DNA of 64,000 nucleotides from Persicaria tinctoria (lineage: Eukaryota > Streptophyta > Magnoliopsida > Caryophyllales > Polygonaceae), in the NCBI GenBank assembly GCA_037127255.1, contig JBANSL010000004.1, positions 55,158,318 through 55,222,317 on the forward strand, read 5' to 3'. Position 1 is the stretch's first letter, and each line of letters starts with the position of its first letter. Under the pieces are notes generated by a model, which made no database searches, was not told the origin of the DNA, and worked only from the letters and a program-made list of their open reading frames with translations. The position numbers were made by a program, and so were the translations under genes. This document shows, in pieces, positions 11,401 through 21,083 of the stretch.

Positions 11401-11750
11401 GATCAACTTTGAAGTTGTATTATCTTTGTTTATGTTGGGTAGGATGTTGGCAAAAACTTAATGCGATGTCTGCATCTTTTATTTTGTTGGGGCGTTTTGC
11501 CCCTCGCGGAGGGTTTTCAAATATGATTTGTGGTTATTTCAGGGAAAAACACGTTACATGAAAACGTTTAGACTGCCTCATTTTTCATATTAATGATAGA
11601 AGATTACAGCAAAAATAACTTAGTTAAGAAGTTTTTCCGGGTCGCTGGCATGTCACACCTCAGAGGAAATCATTGTTGTTCTCTTCCTCTAATGGTGAAA
11701 CATTCTCCGGCGGCACTACGAAGACCCGGAAGCGAGCGTTGCCTAAGTAG
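11401..11750. other. Unassigned interior of the 8.3-kb element
   Basis: Between the left array and the first minus-strand gene. A second minus-strand reading (FSYLGNARFRVFVVPPENV, near 11,670-11,745) abuts the end of that gene in another frame and may be its original C-terminus after a frameshift. Nothing else was recognised. Confidence 0.4.
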
Positions 11751-12151
11751 CTAAACATCAAACCCGCGCCTACCTACGCCACGCGATCTCGCAACTGTAT
11801 TCCTTCCTTGTGCGAGCCAGAGTGCCCCGGAGCTGTTGCGCTCTACCCGGATGCTGGTGCCTCTCCTCCCTGGCCCATTAGTCAGTGTTATTCTTTCAAC
11901 GCCCCCCAGCACGTATTCTTCCTCGAAGTTGGAAGGCAGAGGCTGCAGATGTCAAGATCTACTTAGTGAGTTGGGACCGTTGTAAATCGGATGTGAGACC
12001 GAAGGGGGCTTACCAGTATTTGTGTGAGTGAGACGTCTTCTACCCACAAGAAAAAATCCTTAGGGCCGCTCCTTGTGACCGAGAAGAAAGGTCTTGGTGT
12101 GTTACCGGCCGCCATCTCTTCTTCCGTCAAACGAGATGTTCTAATTTTCAC
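11751..12151 (-). pseudogene. Unknown two-exon gene in the 8.3-kb element
   Basis: Exon 1 (12,151-12,014) encodes 46 residues starting MKIRTSRLTEEEM. It ends at CTG|GTAAGC, a good donor. Exon 2 starts at 11,942 after TCTGCAG and keeps the frame for 63 residues (PLPSNFEEEYVLGG, TLTNGPGRRGTSIRVERN) to a TAG at 11,751. Total about 109 residues. A neighbouring frame continues with protein-like sequence, so a frameshift may have shortened it. I do not recognise the family. A CAACGT array lies just upstream at 12,205-12,345, shared with the divergent gene at 12,405. Coding nature is inferred from the intact splice pair and open frame. Confidence 0.45.
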
Positions 12152-12204
12152 CCTCGCATGGAGTAATTTATAGTGGGAAATCCTTTCTCGTTTTTTGTGA
12201 GGCT

Positions 12205-12364
12205 TCCTTACTACAACGCCAAATATGACGTTGTTAAAACGTTACATTGAACGTTGCAGCAACATTTAATTTGACGTTGTTACAACATCACATTAAACGT
12301 TGTGTTATGTGAACTCCCATAACAACGTTTAATTGGACGTTGCTAATTAGGCCATCTATAAATA
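12205..12364. promoter_or_regulatory. Internal CAACGT repeat array with TATA box, between divergent genes
   Basis: About six copies of the AACGTC/GACGTT motif lie between divergent coding starts (12,151 minus and 12,405 plus). TATAAATA at 12,357-12,364 is 41 bp before the plus-strand ATG, a sensible distance for a core promoter and short leader. On the minus strand a TATAAATT sits only about 14 bp from the ATG, which is too close to be convincing. The repeats resemble the element's terminal arrays. Confidence 0.5.
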
Positions 12365-12404
12365 CATCAACATTTGCGTTATTGGCATACACGAAACACA
12401 CGTA

Positions 12405-12854
12405 ATGGAATCAAGCCCAAATTACTTTATCAAATATGCCAAGTTCAATGATGGAACCCGTTTCATTGTTGAAGTGGGGAGACACCCTCGTCTGACTAAG
12501 GAGGATGTTTAAAACTGCAAGCATATGAACTATACACATTATTTTCGTTGCAATCTACTTTCTGTGCAGGTTTCCCGCATGCTGGAGATTTCAACACAGT
12601 TGCAGTTCGGGTGTCAGGAGTGTGACGACGACCCTGCATCGTACTATACACGGATGATTGAGCAGATAACAGATATCCTGATCGTTTTGTACGACAACAT
12701 CTCTCCGTCGCGATGTCGCAGAGTAGCACAGTATGCAGTTGATACAGTAGTGCGCCCTGCCCAAGATCTGATGACGACATATGCGTTCCAGCAGGTGCAG
12801 ATTAGTATATACCGAAACATTCCTGAAGAGTCGGTCGGTAGTTGTTCCGTTTAA
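12405..12854 (+). CDS. Small two-exon hypothetical protein of the 8.3-kb element
   Basis: Exon 1 (12,405-12,506) encodes MESSPNYFIKYAKFNDGT through LTKED. A GTTTAA donor follows, then a 63-bp intron ending CTGTGCAG at 12,569. Exon 2 (12,570-12,854) keeps the frame to TAA, giving 128 residues with no internal stop. The intron removes a stop that would otherwise end the frame after two codons. The second half is helical and acidic (FGCQECDDDPASYY, then IEQITDILIVLYD). It ends ESVGSCSV; a second reading at 14,210 in the same element ends ESVGSCTP, suggesting a related gene. I do not recognise the family. It is the only gene of the element that looks unbroken. Confidence 0.5.
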
Positions 12855-12995
12855 TACAACAACCCTTGGTTGAATGATTGCTTTTTTATATTGTTTCTAC
12901 ATCTTCATAACAACAAACATTCAACTTTCAACTCTAAACTTTATAGACAAGAAAACAAACAAATACGACACGGATAATTCCAACTTTCATGACTC
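12855..12995. other. Short spacer between convergent coding regions
   Basis: AT-rich sequence between the plus-strand gene ending at 12,854 and the minus-strand OTU-like fragment. It would hold both 3' ends. No distinct motif seen. Confidence 0.4.
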
Positions 12996-13670
12996 CTAAA
13001 CATGGTGTAGAGGGCGACCTTCCTGAATCCGCAATGCTCTAAATCTATCAAATTGGTCTTGGAAGGGAGTATCCCATTCGTTGACGCTCGGGTGATGGTA
13101 TGCCGTCCATTCATGCATTGGAGGAGGTAAAGGGGCGTTGGGATGTAACCATATTTGCAAAAAGGGCAAAAAGTATAGTATAATGTTAAGTGGGGTAATT
13201 AATGATAATTAATTTATGGTTGGAGCGAGATCATACTCACCGCTGCGAAATGATCTTGGTTCCCGATGCATGCCATGCCTAGTATGGTCTCGTAAGGTGC
13301 TTCATTTGGTTGTTCGGTGTACATAGGGAGGCATGTGAAGGGCATGTGCCAAGATAAGATGACAAGGGGCACCTAGTAGATGGTTGCGAACACAAGACCC
13401 ATGATCGGTAACTCGATCCAGTATCTCCAGTCACCTCCCACTCTGACGGAGTAACTCTGCAGGTCGACAAACTCTCGAACCGATTACCCTCCCATGTAAC
13501 AAACAGCGTAAAGGTGATCGCTATGCTCCAGATGGTTGCACAATAACCCTGTCATATCTGCGAATCGTGCCTCCCTAGCTAAATCCCCAATATTGTGCGT
13601 CAGATGGATGTCCGGACTGTCGGTCCCTACCGTGGCGACCTGATCTAGCTTCCTCCCTTTCAAAATTCGC
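12996..13670 (-). pseudogene. OTU-like cysteine protease fragment (C-terminal half)
   Basis: Read on the minus strand, exon 13,670-13,241 encodes a segment with the plant transposon OTU pattern: WIELPIMGLVFATIY, then CLPMYTEQPNEAPY, then MACIGNQDHFAAV, where the His is at the position of the OTU catalytic histidine. A GTGAGT donor follows. The next exon (13,154-12,996) encodes PNAPLPPPMHEW and WDTPFQDQFDRF before a stop. Two in-frame stops (TAA at 13,484, TAG at 13,373) and a spliced acceptor that reads TTGCAA instead of TTGCAG mark it as decayed. The N-terminal half with the catalytic Asp-Gly-Asn-Cys was not found. The assignment rests on motif order recalled from plant transposon OTU proteins. 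Confidence 0.55.
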
Positions 13671-13751
13671 CTGATATTTATTATATAAGTTATATATTTG
13701 GTAATGCGCATTCGATGTGAACTCTATTTACTCTCCTTGATATTAAAATTT

Positions 13752-13955
13752 GAAACATTAACATATGAATCGTTTTCATAATCGCTTGAATAGAACCTAC
13801 TAAGAAGATCGAAACATTAACATTTGAATCATTTTCATACTCGCTTGAATAGAATACTAAGAAGATCGAAACATTAACCTATCAATCATTTTCATATTCG
13901 CTTGAATGGAACCTACTATGAAGATCGAAACATTAACATATGAATCATTTTCAAC
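13752..13955. repeat. 58-bp tandem repeat, about 3.4 copies
   Basis: Units starting GAAACATTAACAT occur at 13,752, 13,811, 13,868 and 13,926, with periods of 59, 57 and 58 bp. Each holds ATCATTTTCATA and CGCTTGAAT blocks. The array lies between the OTU-like fragment and the plus-strand frame beginning at 13,939, which starts inside the last unit. Confidence 0.85.
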
Positions 13956-14243
13956 GACGCGGATGCCAGCGACTGCAACTGCTAATACCGGATGTACAAG
14001 GGGGCATTCCCATGCTGCATTTTCCGCATCTCATGTTAGAGTGGCTCAAGGAGATCGGTGTCGGGGGAGTTCGGATGCCACAACGACGTGGAGATTTATA
14101 GAAACGACCGAGAGGCCTACCTATCCGACATGGGCAAAGTCATTACGGAAATGCTGGACATGTTCGACGTACAAATCGACATCTCTACCAGTCTAGATGA
14201 GTCTGTTGGTAGTTGTACACCCAGTACCGTTAGCACCACGTAG
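13939..14243 (+). pseudogene. Second small ORF of the 8.3-kb element, frameshifted
   Basis: From an ATG at 13,939 one frame reads through DVQGGIPMLHFPHLMLEWL to about 14,060. A second frame then continues SGEFGCHNDVEIYRNDR, ITEMLDMFDVQID and ends ESVGSCTPSTVSTT. One frameshift would join them. The EFGC start of the second part and the ESVGSC ending echo the protein at 12,570-12,854, suggesting that the element carries two diverged copies of one gene. The function is unknown. Confidence 0.4.
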
Positions 14244-14619
14244 TTTTAGACTTATCGTATGTAATGTATGTAATATATGTATTTTCAAAGGGGGGGAGGG
14301 GATGACCGAAGATCGGGGTATGTAATATGTATTATCGTTTTCATATTTGACTATGCCGGAAGGGTTTTTGGGAGATAGAGATGCCCGGAGACCGGCGCAT
14401 GTACAATATGTATTATAATTTTCATAATTAATTATGTATTATCGTTTTATTTATGTATTTTATGTTACTGTACCTACATTAATACGACAGAATTTATTTT
14501 ATTTATTTATTAAATATGGAAGATATGTTCAATTTCAACGATCTAAAATGTCCAAATAATGTATTTTATTTATTTATTAAATATACCAAGTTCAATTCAC
14601 AAAAAAAAAAAAAGATAAC
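14244..14619. other. AT-rich spacer in the 8.3-kb element
   Basis: Contains a G-run at 14,289 and an A-run near 14,600, and diverged short repeats of ATGTATTATCGTTTTCAT. No gene was recognised. Confidence 0.5.
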
Positions 14620-14845
14620 TACAATGTCTAAATTGACGTTGTAATTTGAATTACAACGTCAAAATAGACGTTGTAAGTTGAAGGGGTTCAACCTCGAAAC
14701 GGACGTTGAAGGGGTCTAGCTGTGCACAACGTCGAATCCGACGTTGTAAGTTGAAGGGGTCCAGCTTTGCACAACGTCGAATCCGATGTTGTTGTGCTTA
14801 TTATATAAAGCACAACATCGAAACCGACGTTGTGGTTCTTCTTCC
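14620..14845. promoter_or_regulatory. Internal CAACGT array with TATA box ahead of the PMD gene
   Basis: Seven or more palindromic AACGTC/GACGTTG copies occur here, several as the unit CAACGTCGAATCCGACGTTG. TATATAAAG at 14,802-14,810 is followed by one more repeat and a CT-rich leader. The GC-rich first exon of the PMD gene begins within about 200 bp. The repeats match those at the element's ends. Confidence 0.5.
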
Positions 14846-15012
14846 TCCACACGCGAGCGATTCGGGAGAGAGAGCGATTCCTCCGAGAGAGCGAGAGAGC
14901 GGACGAGGGTGCGAGAGAGCGACCGATCCAGGGGAGATCGACGGTGAGATCTCGGGGACGAGGAAAAGGATTCGCCGGCGAGGGCGGATCTGGGCGAGGT
15001 GCGGGAGAGGAG

Positions 15013-18000
15013 ATGGTGTCCGTGGGTGGAGGCGGACAAGGAGGCGTTGGGCGAGGTCATCTCGAATTAGGCGTTGGTGATGGGGGCAGAGGGACAGGAG
15101 GTCGTGGCTGAGGTGAGGGGCGCGGCGGAGATGGCGGCACAGGGGCTGCTGGTGGCCGAGGGGGCATAAGGCCAGAAGGTCGTGGCCGAGGTGAGGGGCG
15201 CGACAGCGATGGCGGCTCAGGGGCTACTGGTGGCCGAGGGGTGGTTGGATCTCGCACCGGGGCTGCTGGTGGTGCTGGCGCCAGGAGGACCGCCGGTGAT
15301 GGGGGTGGTGGCGGTGGTGGGAGAGCCGGTGCTGGCCTAAAGAGGCGGACGCATGAGGTATCTCCCCTGACGAGTACGCCATCGGTTAGTTTGACTTTAT
15401 TTAATTTATTTTTCATTTTATTTTTTTGTTTAATTGTTGAATTTTATAACGAATAAATTTATCATATGAATCGGATAAGTTAACCTTATTTAATTTGAAT
15501 GCTCAATATATTTAAGATAAATTGTTACAAAATAACTACTTTAATGTCTAAAGCGAAATTATACAAAAAAATTGTTAAAAAATAATATGTATTAGAAGAA
15601 ATTGTTGCAAAATAACATGCATTAGAAGAAATTATTACAAAATAACATGTTCAAAAAGAAATAATATAAACGAATTGGCGAAACATACAAAAAGAAATTA
15701 TAGAAACAAATTATTACAAATGAAGTTGTTTACAGTGAGCTACTGGAAGTGGATCGAAAATTAAATTCTTGAATGAAATAACACATTTTAATAAAGGGGT
15801 GAATATGAAATTCAACTTAAATGAAAAAAAATATTTACATAGTAGTTCAAAAAATTAATAGGATTCTCGGATGAGACGGAATGACGGGACCGTTCGCATC
15901 GTTCTCGGGCGAGACCGCAATGCGCCTTCACATGCCGTAGAAAGCGCCAATTCGGAGGAGGTCATCATCACTGACTCATCTTCGCAGAGGGTGTCAGATC
16001 TCATGGCTCTTGCGGAGCAGGAGACTTTGACCGTGAGAGATACGGCAGTTCAGCCTGATACAGCCCCGACACAGCGAAGGTCGGAGGACGATACAGACAC
16101 TGACGGTACGTTCTTCCACTTGAGTGTTGTGGTGCCCTCAGCACATGATCTGTTGGCAGTAGCTCCGTCAGCGCAGACGGCGTCAGATCTAAGGGTTGTT
16201 GCCAGTACCTCCGGACACGCTTATGGAGACGCTCCTTAGGCTGCGGTCATCGCAGCAGTAGCTGACTACCTCACACCTGCTGTGGGGGCGGATGACACAT
16301 AGGAGGAGCAGGCGGATATAGCGGAGGATCTTCAGTTCGAGCAGGAGGACATCGATGATGAGAGTGACGAGAAGGATGAGGAGGACCATCAGGTGGCTGG
16401 TGAGGACGAGGAGGCCCCTCAGGTGGATGGCGAGGGGCCGCCCCAAGCGCCACAGGATGCGGCGCCTGGGGATGGGGTGAGCAGGAGGAGGGGGCGAGGA
16501 GGAGGAGGGGGCGAGGAGGAGGGGGACGATGAGCACCCTGATGGCGACTTGCCTCCAGGAGATCTTTTGGTCTCGTTTAGGACCCGACCTATCGGCATAA
16601 ATTGCTGAAGGTTCATCATCGGGCTTCACACCTCTATCCGTTCAGGTACTACATGTACGAGGGTCCTGGTACATGGGTGCAGGCGGCAGCTCAGTCTCGT
16701 CTACTGGGGCTGCTTGATTTGAACTGGGACGGGGTGAATGCCCAGTTGTTGACTGTGTTCATTGAACACAGTCAACATGTACGAACTCTTTCCACTTTCC
16801 ATGGGGCGAGATGACTATCACCCTCCATGACGTCGCCTGTCTAATGGGGCTGCCGATCGAGGGACTGCCTTGCGAGCCTCTCCTTGACTATCTTCCACTA
16901 TAGCTAGAGCCTCTACTGCAGGAGTTATTTCGTTGGACCCCGGCCTTGCTGAAGAAGCATAGGACGGCTTGCGTTTGGGCCATCCCGCAGTTGACGGCTT
17001 GGTGGGAGCAGAGGCACGGCTACCGTCGGGGTAAGTGGCCCGACCGTACCCCAGATGGCGTAGTGCCAGAAAGCGTAGAGTGGTAGCACGACCTCGTCGT
17101 TTCTTTCTTGGCTACGTTGTTGGGTGCGACGCTCTTCATCGACAAGTCCTAGAGTAGCGTACACTTCTCGTTGTTCGGGCTAGTTTGGGATTTGCCGCAC
17201 TCCGGGAGACTAGCTTAGGGAGCAGGAGTGCTTGCCTTCCTTTACCGGGGATTAGGGGAGGCCACGAGAGGCGATGCCAGGGGCCTACGTAGGTGTGCTG
17301 CACTGTTGCAGGTAACATGTTTCTTTTATAGGGTAAATATGTTCCTCTGCTTGCGAGTTACATTTAATAAGTGCTCTAATGGTTTATAATTTTCAGGCAT
17401 GGATCTGGTCGTACTTCCCTTGTTTTACTGGTCCTCTTCGCTCGGACAAGGATGCACTTGCTGATGATCCCCGATACATGGCACGGTTCGACCCATCGAA
17501 GGCCGAGAAGAGGGGGGACGACAAGGCGAGGCGCAAGAAGGAGAAGATGCTTCGAGCACAGCTTGAGCGTATGACCATCGATCAGGTAACCTGTTTCTCA
17601 CTTTCTTTGATTTTAACTACATATTTCGAGTAAGATTGTTTTCCTTATATCATTTTCTGAACATAGGTCGAGTGGATGCCTTTCGGCACGGACCTGGATT
17701 TCGCTGGTCAGTTTCGCTCCTCCACCTATCGAGGCACCCTCAGATTCGGTGGCATCTTTGAGCCATACATGCCGGACAGGGTGCTCCGACAGTTCGGCCG
17801 CGTGCAGGAGCAGCCATGGGCGTCATCCCTCCGTCCTTCGTGCAGCGCCCGTTTCACCTGCAAAGGCGTTAGATCGTGACGTTCGGCATGCAGCACCACC
17901 GTTGGGCAGATCAGGACGATGAGAGATTCTACCCTATCACCGGTCACTGGAGGACGATCGAGAGTTGTTAGGGAGGCGTCTCAACTGACTACCTCACTTG

Positions 18001-18250
18001 GTTCTAGTCGCAGAGTCGAGGTCATGTGATGCCCACGATAGTGGTACTACCTGGTGCTCCTCCGGCTGCGCCTACCCACCCAGACGACGACATCGGACCA
18101 GATGGGGATGGGGATGAGGTTAATGTTGAGACTGCTGCGCGCCAGGCCCGAGTCGACGAGATGACCCAGGCCATTCAGGCATTGGTCGGGCATCCCCAAC
18201 TAGACCAGATCTATGAGCATTTCATGGGCTACATTCGATCTCTGCAGTAG
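15013..18250 (+). pseudogene. Plant mobile domain (PMD, MAIN-like) gene, decayed
   Basis: Exon 1 from ATG 15,013 is Gly/Arg-rich, with two tandem copies of a repeat of about 27 codons (15,097-15,240), and ends at a GTTAGT donor near 15,384. The acidic segment 15,871-16,600 leads into the PMD. PMD blocks are EGPGTWVQAAAQ, WGEMTITLHDVACLMGLPIEG, FLATLLGATLFIDKS and GAGVLAFLYRGLGEATR, ending LLQ|GTAACA at about 17,310. Further exons are 17,398-17,585 (AWIWSYFPCF) and from about 17,668 (FEPYMPDRVLRQFGRVQ), then a tail ending at TAG 18,250. MAIN/MAIL1 proteins act in transposon silencing, and transposon-borne PMD genes are known. In-frame stops number nine TAG and one TGA; there are also at least three frameshifts. 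The DNA is much more GC-rich than its flanks. Confidence 0.75.
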
Positions 18251-18528
18251 ATACATTATAGTCCCTTTGTTTATGACATACATTTCGTATTTTTTCGGTA
18301 TGCTATATTTGTGTATTTCGTGTTGTTTGCGTTATTATTTTCGATGGTTTCTACCCGATCACAACAACAAACAATCACATGGAAACACTTCACTTCATAG
18401 ATAACGATCAGATTACACATCGAGGCATCACTAAAACTAATAAATTACATACATTGAGGCATTACCACAACTAACAAATACAACATCGATAAAAACATAA
18501 TTTTTTCTTCATATCGACCAGGCTATTC
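18251..18528. other. AT-rich spacer after the PMD gene
   Basis: Holds the presumed 3' ends of the PMD gene and of the convergent minus-strand ORF at 18,529. No recognisable feature. Confidence 0.45.
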
Positions 18529-18951
18529 TTAGTTCGTCTTCGGAATGATTTTAATCTTTAACTCGTTGAATGGAAAGGTTCCAACCTCCTTATTTGCTCC
18601 CCTCACAAGTATCCCTGCCGTTTAAGCCACGTCGGCGTGGTCACCTCTGTTTACATCGGCGAAGAATGACCGGATATGTTGAAGCAGAAGATCTCCGACC
18701 TTCCACTCGTAGGCTCCACGAATGCCCAGATGAAAATCATTGCACTCCAAACACCCGAGACGCAAGGGTGCAGAAATGTGATTCTCTTTTTCACAAACGA
18801 CCTGAAACAGCGCGCATGGATGCATGCCTCTGTATTCTGGACTGTTGCAAGCACATTTGGACTCCTCCGGGGGCATTGGGTACCGAACCCTTTCGATTGC
18901 ATAATCAATTCTGCCCGTGGAGCCTACTACTTCATATGTAACCGGCTCCAT
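18529..18951 (-). pseudogene. Unknown ORF of the 8.3-kb element with one internal stop
   Basis: The 141-codon frame starts MEPVTYEVVGSTG at 18,951 and ends FNELKIKIIPKTN at 18,529, broken only by one TAA at 18,622. The middle is cysteine-rich (CACNSPEYRGMHPC, CLECNDFHLGIRG), which could be a metal-binding fold. TATAAAAG at 19,030-19,023 lies 72 bp upstream on the same strand, directly beside the right-end CAACGT array, an arrangement like that of the other genes in the element. I do not recognise the family. Confidence 0.45.
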
Positions 18952-19059
18952 AGAAGGATTGAAAATGTGGAAGGAATGAGAATGTGGAATTGTTGTGTTG
19001 AGTTATTCAAGGTCCTCATTCCCTTTTATAGGGGTGGTTGGTTGTGGAAACCTGGAAGT

Positions 19060-19409
19060 AGTCACAACGTGAAATCCGGCGTTGCTACAACGTCAAAATA
19101 AACGTTGCTAAGCCCGCCCTTAGTTTGCCTCTGGGATTTGGAGGTAGCAGCAACGTTAAATTTAACGTTGTAGCAACGTCCAAATAAACGTTGCTAAGCC
19201 CGACGAAGCCCGTTGGGATCTAGGGTAAAACGTCCGATCCGACGTTGCAAAAACGTCCGACCCAACGTTGTTACAACGTCGGATCCCCTTCACTTGGGCA
19301 ATTTCCCCCAACAAATGCAACGTCACATTGGACGTTGTAGCAACATCTAATCCAACGTTGTTGCAACGTCCAATTCGACGTGTCATTTGCGGTGTATATA
19401 GGGAACGCG
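19060..19409. repeat. Right subterminal repeat array of the 8.3-kb element
   Basis: A dense array of CAACGTC/GACGTTG copies running into the right terminal inverted repeat. It is the mirror of the left array and adjoins the presumed promoter of the minus-strand ORF at 18,951. Confidence 0.8.
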
Positions 19410-20389
19410 TATTTAAATTGTAAAATTACCAAATGAACTTGAAACAAAATAAAAACAACTCAATAAAGGCTAAAGCTCCCTTATGTAGTTAGACAATAGT
19501 GCAATACTAATTTAACGTGTTAATCTTAACAATCAAATGTCTAATTATCTAAATAACTTTGACAATCAGGATTCAAAATGTCTAATTTTCTAATTTAACA
19601 GAAATCGATTTTTAACCAAAATCCTCCCAAATTAGTCCCAAATACAGTGAATACAGGTGATTCATTTGCTCCCAAATTCAACTAATTTAAGGAAATTAGA
19701 TAGACTAATGACCAGTACAAAACCGTCCACAACACAATTACATAGGCTGATGTTCCAAATTGCTCCCAAAATAAAAATGAAATCAATCTAAAAAGAAGAC
19801 CAAGTGCCCGACATACTTTGAATGTGTTAAAATGCAGAGGCGCCGGAGAAGATCAAGGGAGGCTGGAGAAGATCAGGGGAGGCCGAAGAAGAAGCAAGGG
19901 CGACCGGAGAACCGTAACCTGAGCAAAAACCGAGGTGGCGGCGCCGGAGAACACTTAGCCGAAGAAGAGCACTTGCACAAACGGAGAAGAAGCAAGTGAG
20001 CAGGCTGCACCGGAGAAGAAATGGTGGCCGCCGACCAGAGAAGAAGCAGGTGAGGAGACCAGGGCCAGCCGGAGAAGATGCCCTCGCACTGATTCGCGGT
20101 ATCGCGGTTCGCCTCTTCGCAAGCCCTAGGTTTTGTTCTCTCAGAAGCCAGATCTAATTGATTCTTTATTCCTCTGCCTTTGTTTTTTTTTTAACTTTTC
20201 CTTATAAAAAATACAAACACTAGCACCGATAAATTAGTCAAACCCGATATTGACCGATATATCGGTCGTTGACTCGATAAATAGCGTTGACCGATATTAG
20301 TCAACTGTTAGCCCGATATCGTATCGTGTTCTAAATATCCCCGATATATCGACGATATATCGGCCGATATATTTGATATTTAGAACACT

Positions 20390-20945
20390 CGGTATACCAT
20401 GTTGTGGACAACTGCCCTTAAGTTTCTTGAACCGCTCAACATACTCATAAAGACTCTCCGTAGCTGATTGCTCAATACTAGATAGCTCCTTCTTGAGTTT
20501 GTCGAGGCGAGTCATAGGAAAGTACTTTGGCAGAAAGCTTTCTTCAATTCAACCCAAGTAGTAATGCTTTCTTGGGAAAGGTAATAAAGCCAATCACTTG
20601 CAGAATGTTTCAAGGTAAAGGGGAACACTCTCAACATCAATTAGTCATCGGTAAGGCCTTGGGGTCTAAGTCTATCACACACACTCAGAAAGGTAGCAAG
20701 GTGTTTGTTTGCTTCTTCAACATGCAATCCATGAAAGTAAGGTAAAATAGTAGACCAATTTGACTTGTACTCAAATCTTGAACCCTCAGGGAGATTAGGA
20801 AGTCTAATTCCAACTGGTTGTACTCAAATCTTGGCGGATTATCAACTTCATCTCCCATCTCCTTATTTGTGTCAAACTCAAGCCTCCTTTTCAACCTAAG
20901 AGATCTTTCAATCTCGATCAGAATCAAAAGACAAAATCAATGAAT
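20390..20945 (-). pseudogene. Gypsy gag N-terminal region, copy 2
   Basis: Paralogue of 6681-7285. It has the same MULE insertion point next to CGGTATACC, the same frameshift before MTRLDKLKKEL, and further small deletions in the N-terminal part (20,685-20,927). It confirms that the block was duplicated after the gag was already broken. Confidence 0.8.
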
Positions 20946-21062
20946 TAGAAGATCTAGTTTGAACCATACAAAGACACAAAAGACTCAATGAAAAAATGGA
21001 AACAAAAACAAAGGAAAAGAATCAATGAAAGAGATAAAGAAAAGCAAACTCCTTTCTTCTCT

Positions 21063-21077
21063 CCGGCAACGGCGCCA
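21063..21077 (-). other. Primer binding site, tRNA-Asp type
   Basis: CCGGCAACGGCGCCA matches the tRNA-Asp 3' end, the usual primer for Athila/Tat gypsy elements. It lies six bases from the LTR at 21,084. Confidence 0.8.
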
Positions 21078-21083
21078 AGAATT

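Larger units (their letters stand above)
11116..19409. mobile_element. Multi-gene TIR DNA transposon carrying PMD and OTU-like genes
   Basis: The 8294-bp element is flanked by the perfect 8-bp duplication TATTTAAA (11,108-11,115 and 19,410-19,417). Its ends are 25-bp inverted repeats that share CCCTATA-ACACCGCAAAT, differing mainly in the outer six bases. Both ends have long subterminal arrays of CAACGTC/GACGTTG repeats, and two further arrays lie inside. The interior encodes at least five coding remnants on both strands with introns: 11,751-12,151 (-), 12,405-12,854 (+), 12,996-13,670 (-, OTU-like), 13,939-14,243 (+), 15,013-18,250 (+, PMD) and 18,529-18,951 (-). No transposase was recognised. 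An 8-bp duplication fits hAT or Mutator-like elements, so the superfamily is unresolved. Confidence 0.82.
11041..20389. mobile_element. Mutator-like element, copy D, split by an 8.3-kb insertion
   Basis: The MULE body resumes at 11,041 (TTGCTAATTTTTAACTATAA) and breaks at 11,115. It continues from 19,410 to its right end at 20,389, next to CGGTATACC, the counterpart of the 9-bp duplication. Its left end is missing because the duplication breakpoint lies in the element. The uninterrupted copy at 5604-6680 shows the original joined sequence. Confidence 0.8.

Noticed and set aside
14706..15416. Overlapping Arg-, Gly- and Pro-rich ORFs on both strands
   Set aside because: GC-rich repeat sequence is open in many frames. 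Only the plus-strand Gly-rich frame from 15,013 fits as the start of the PMD gene.
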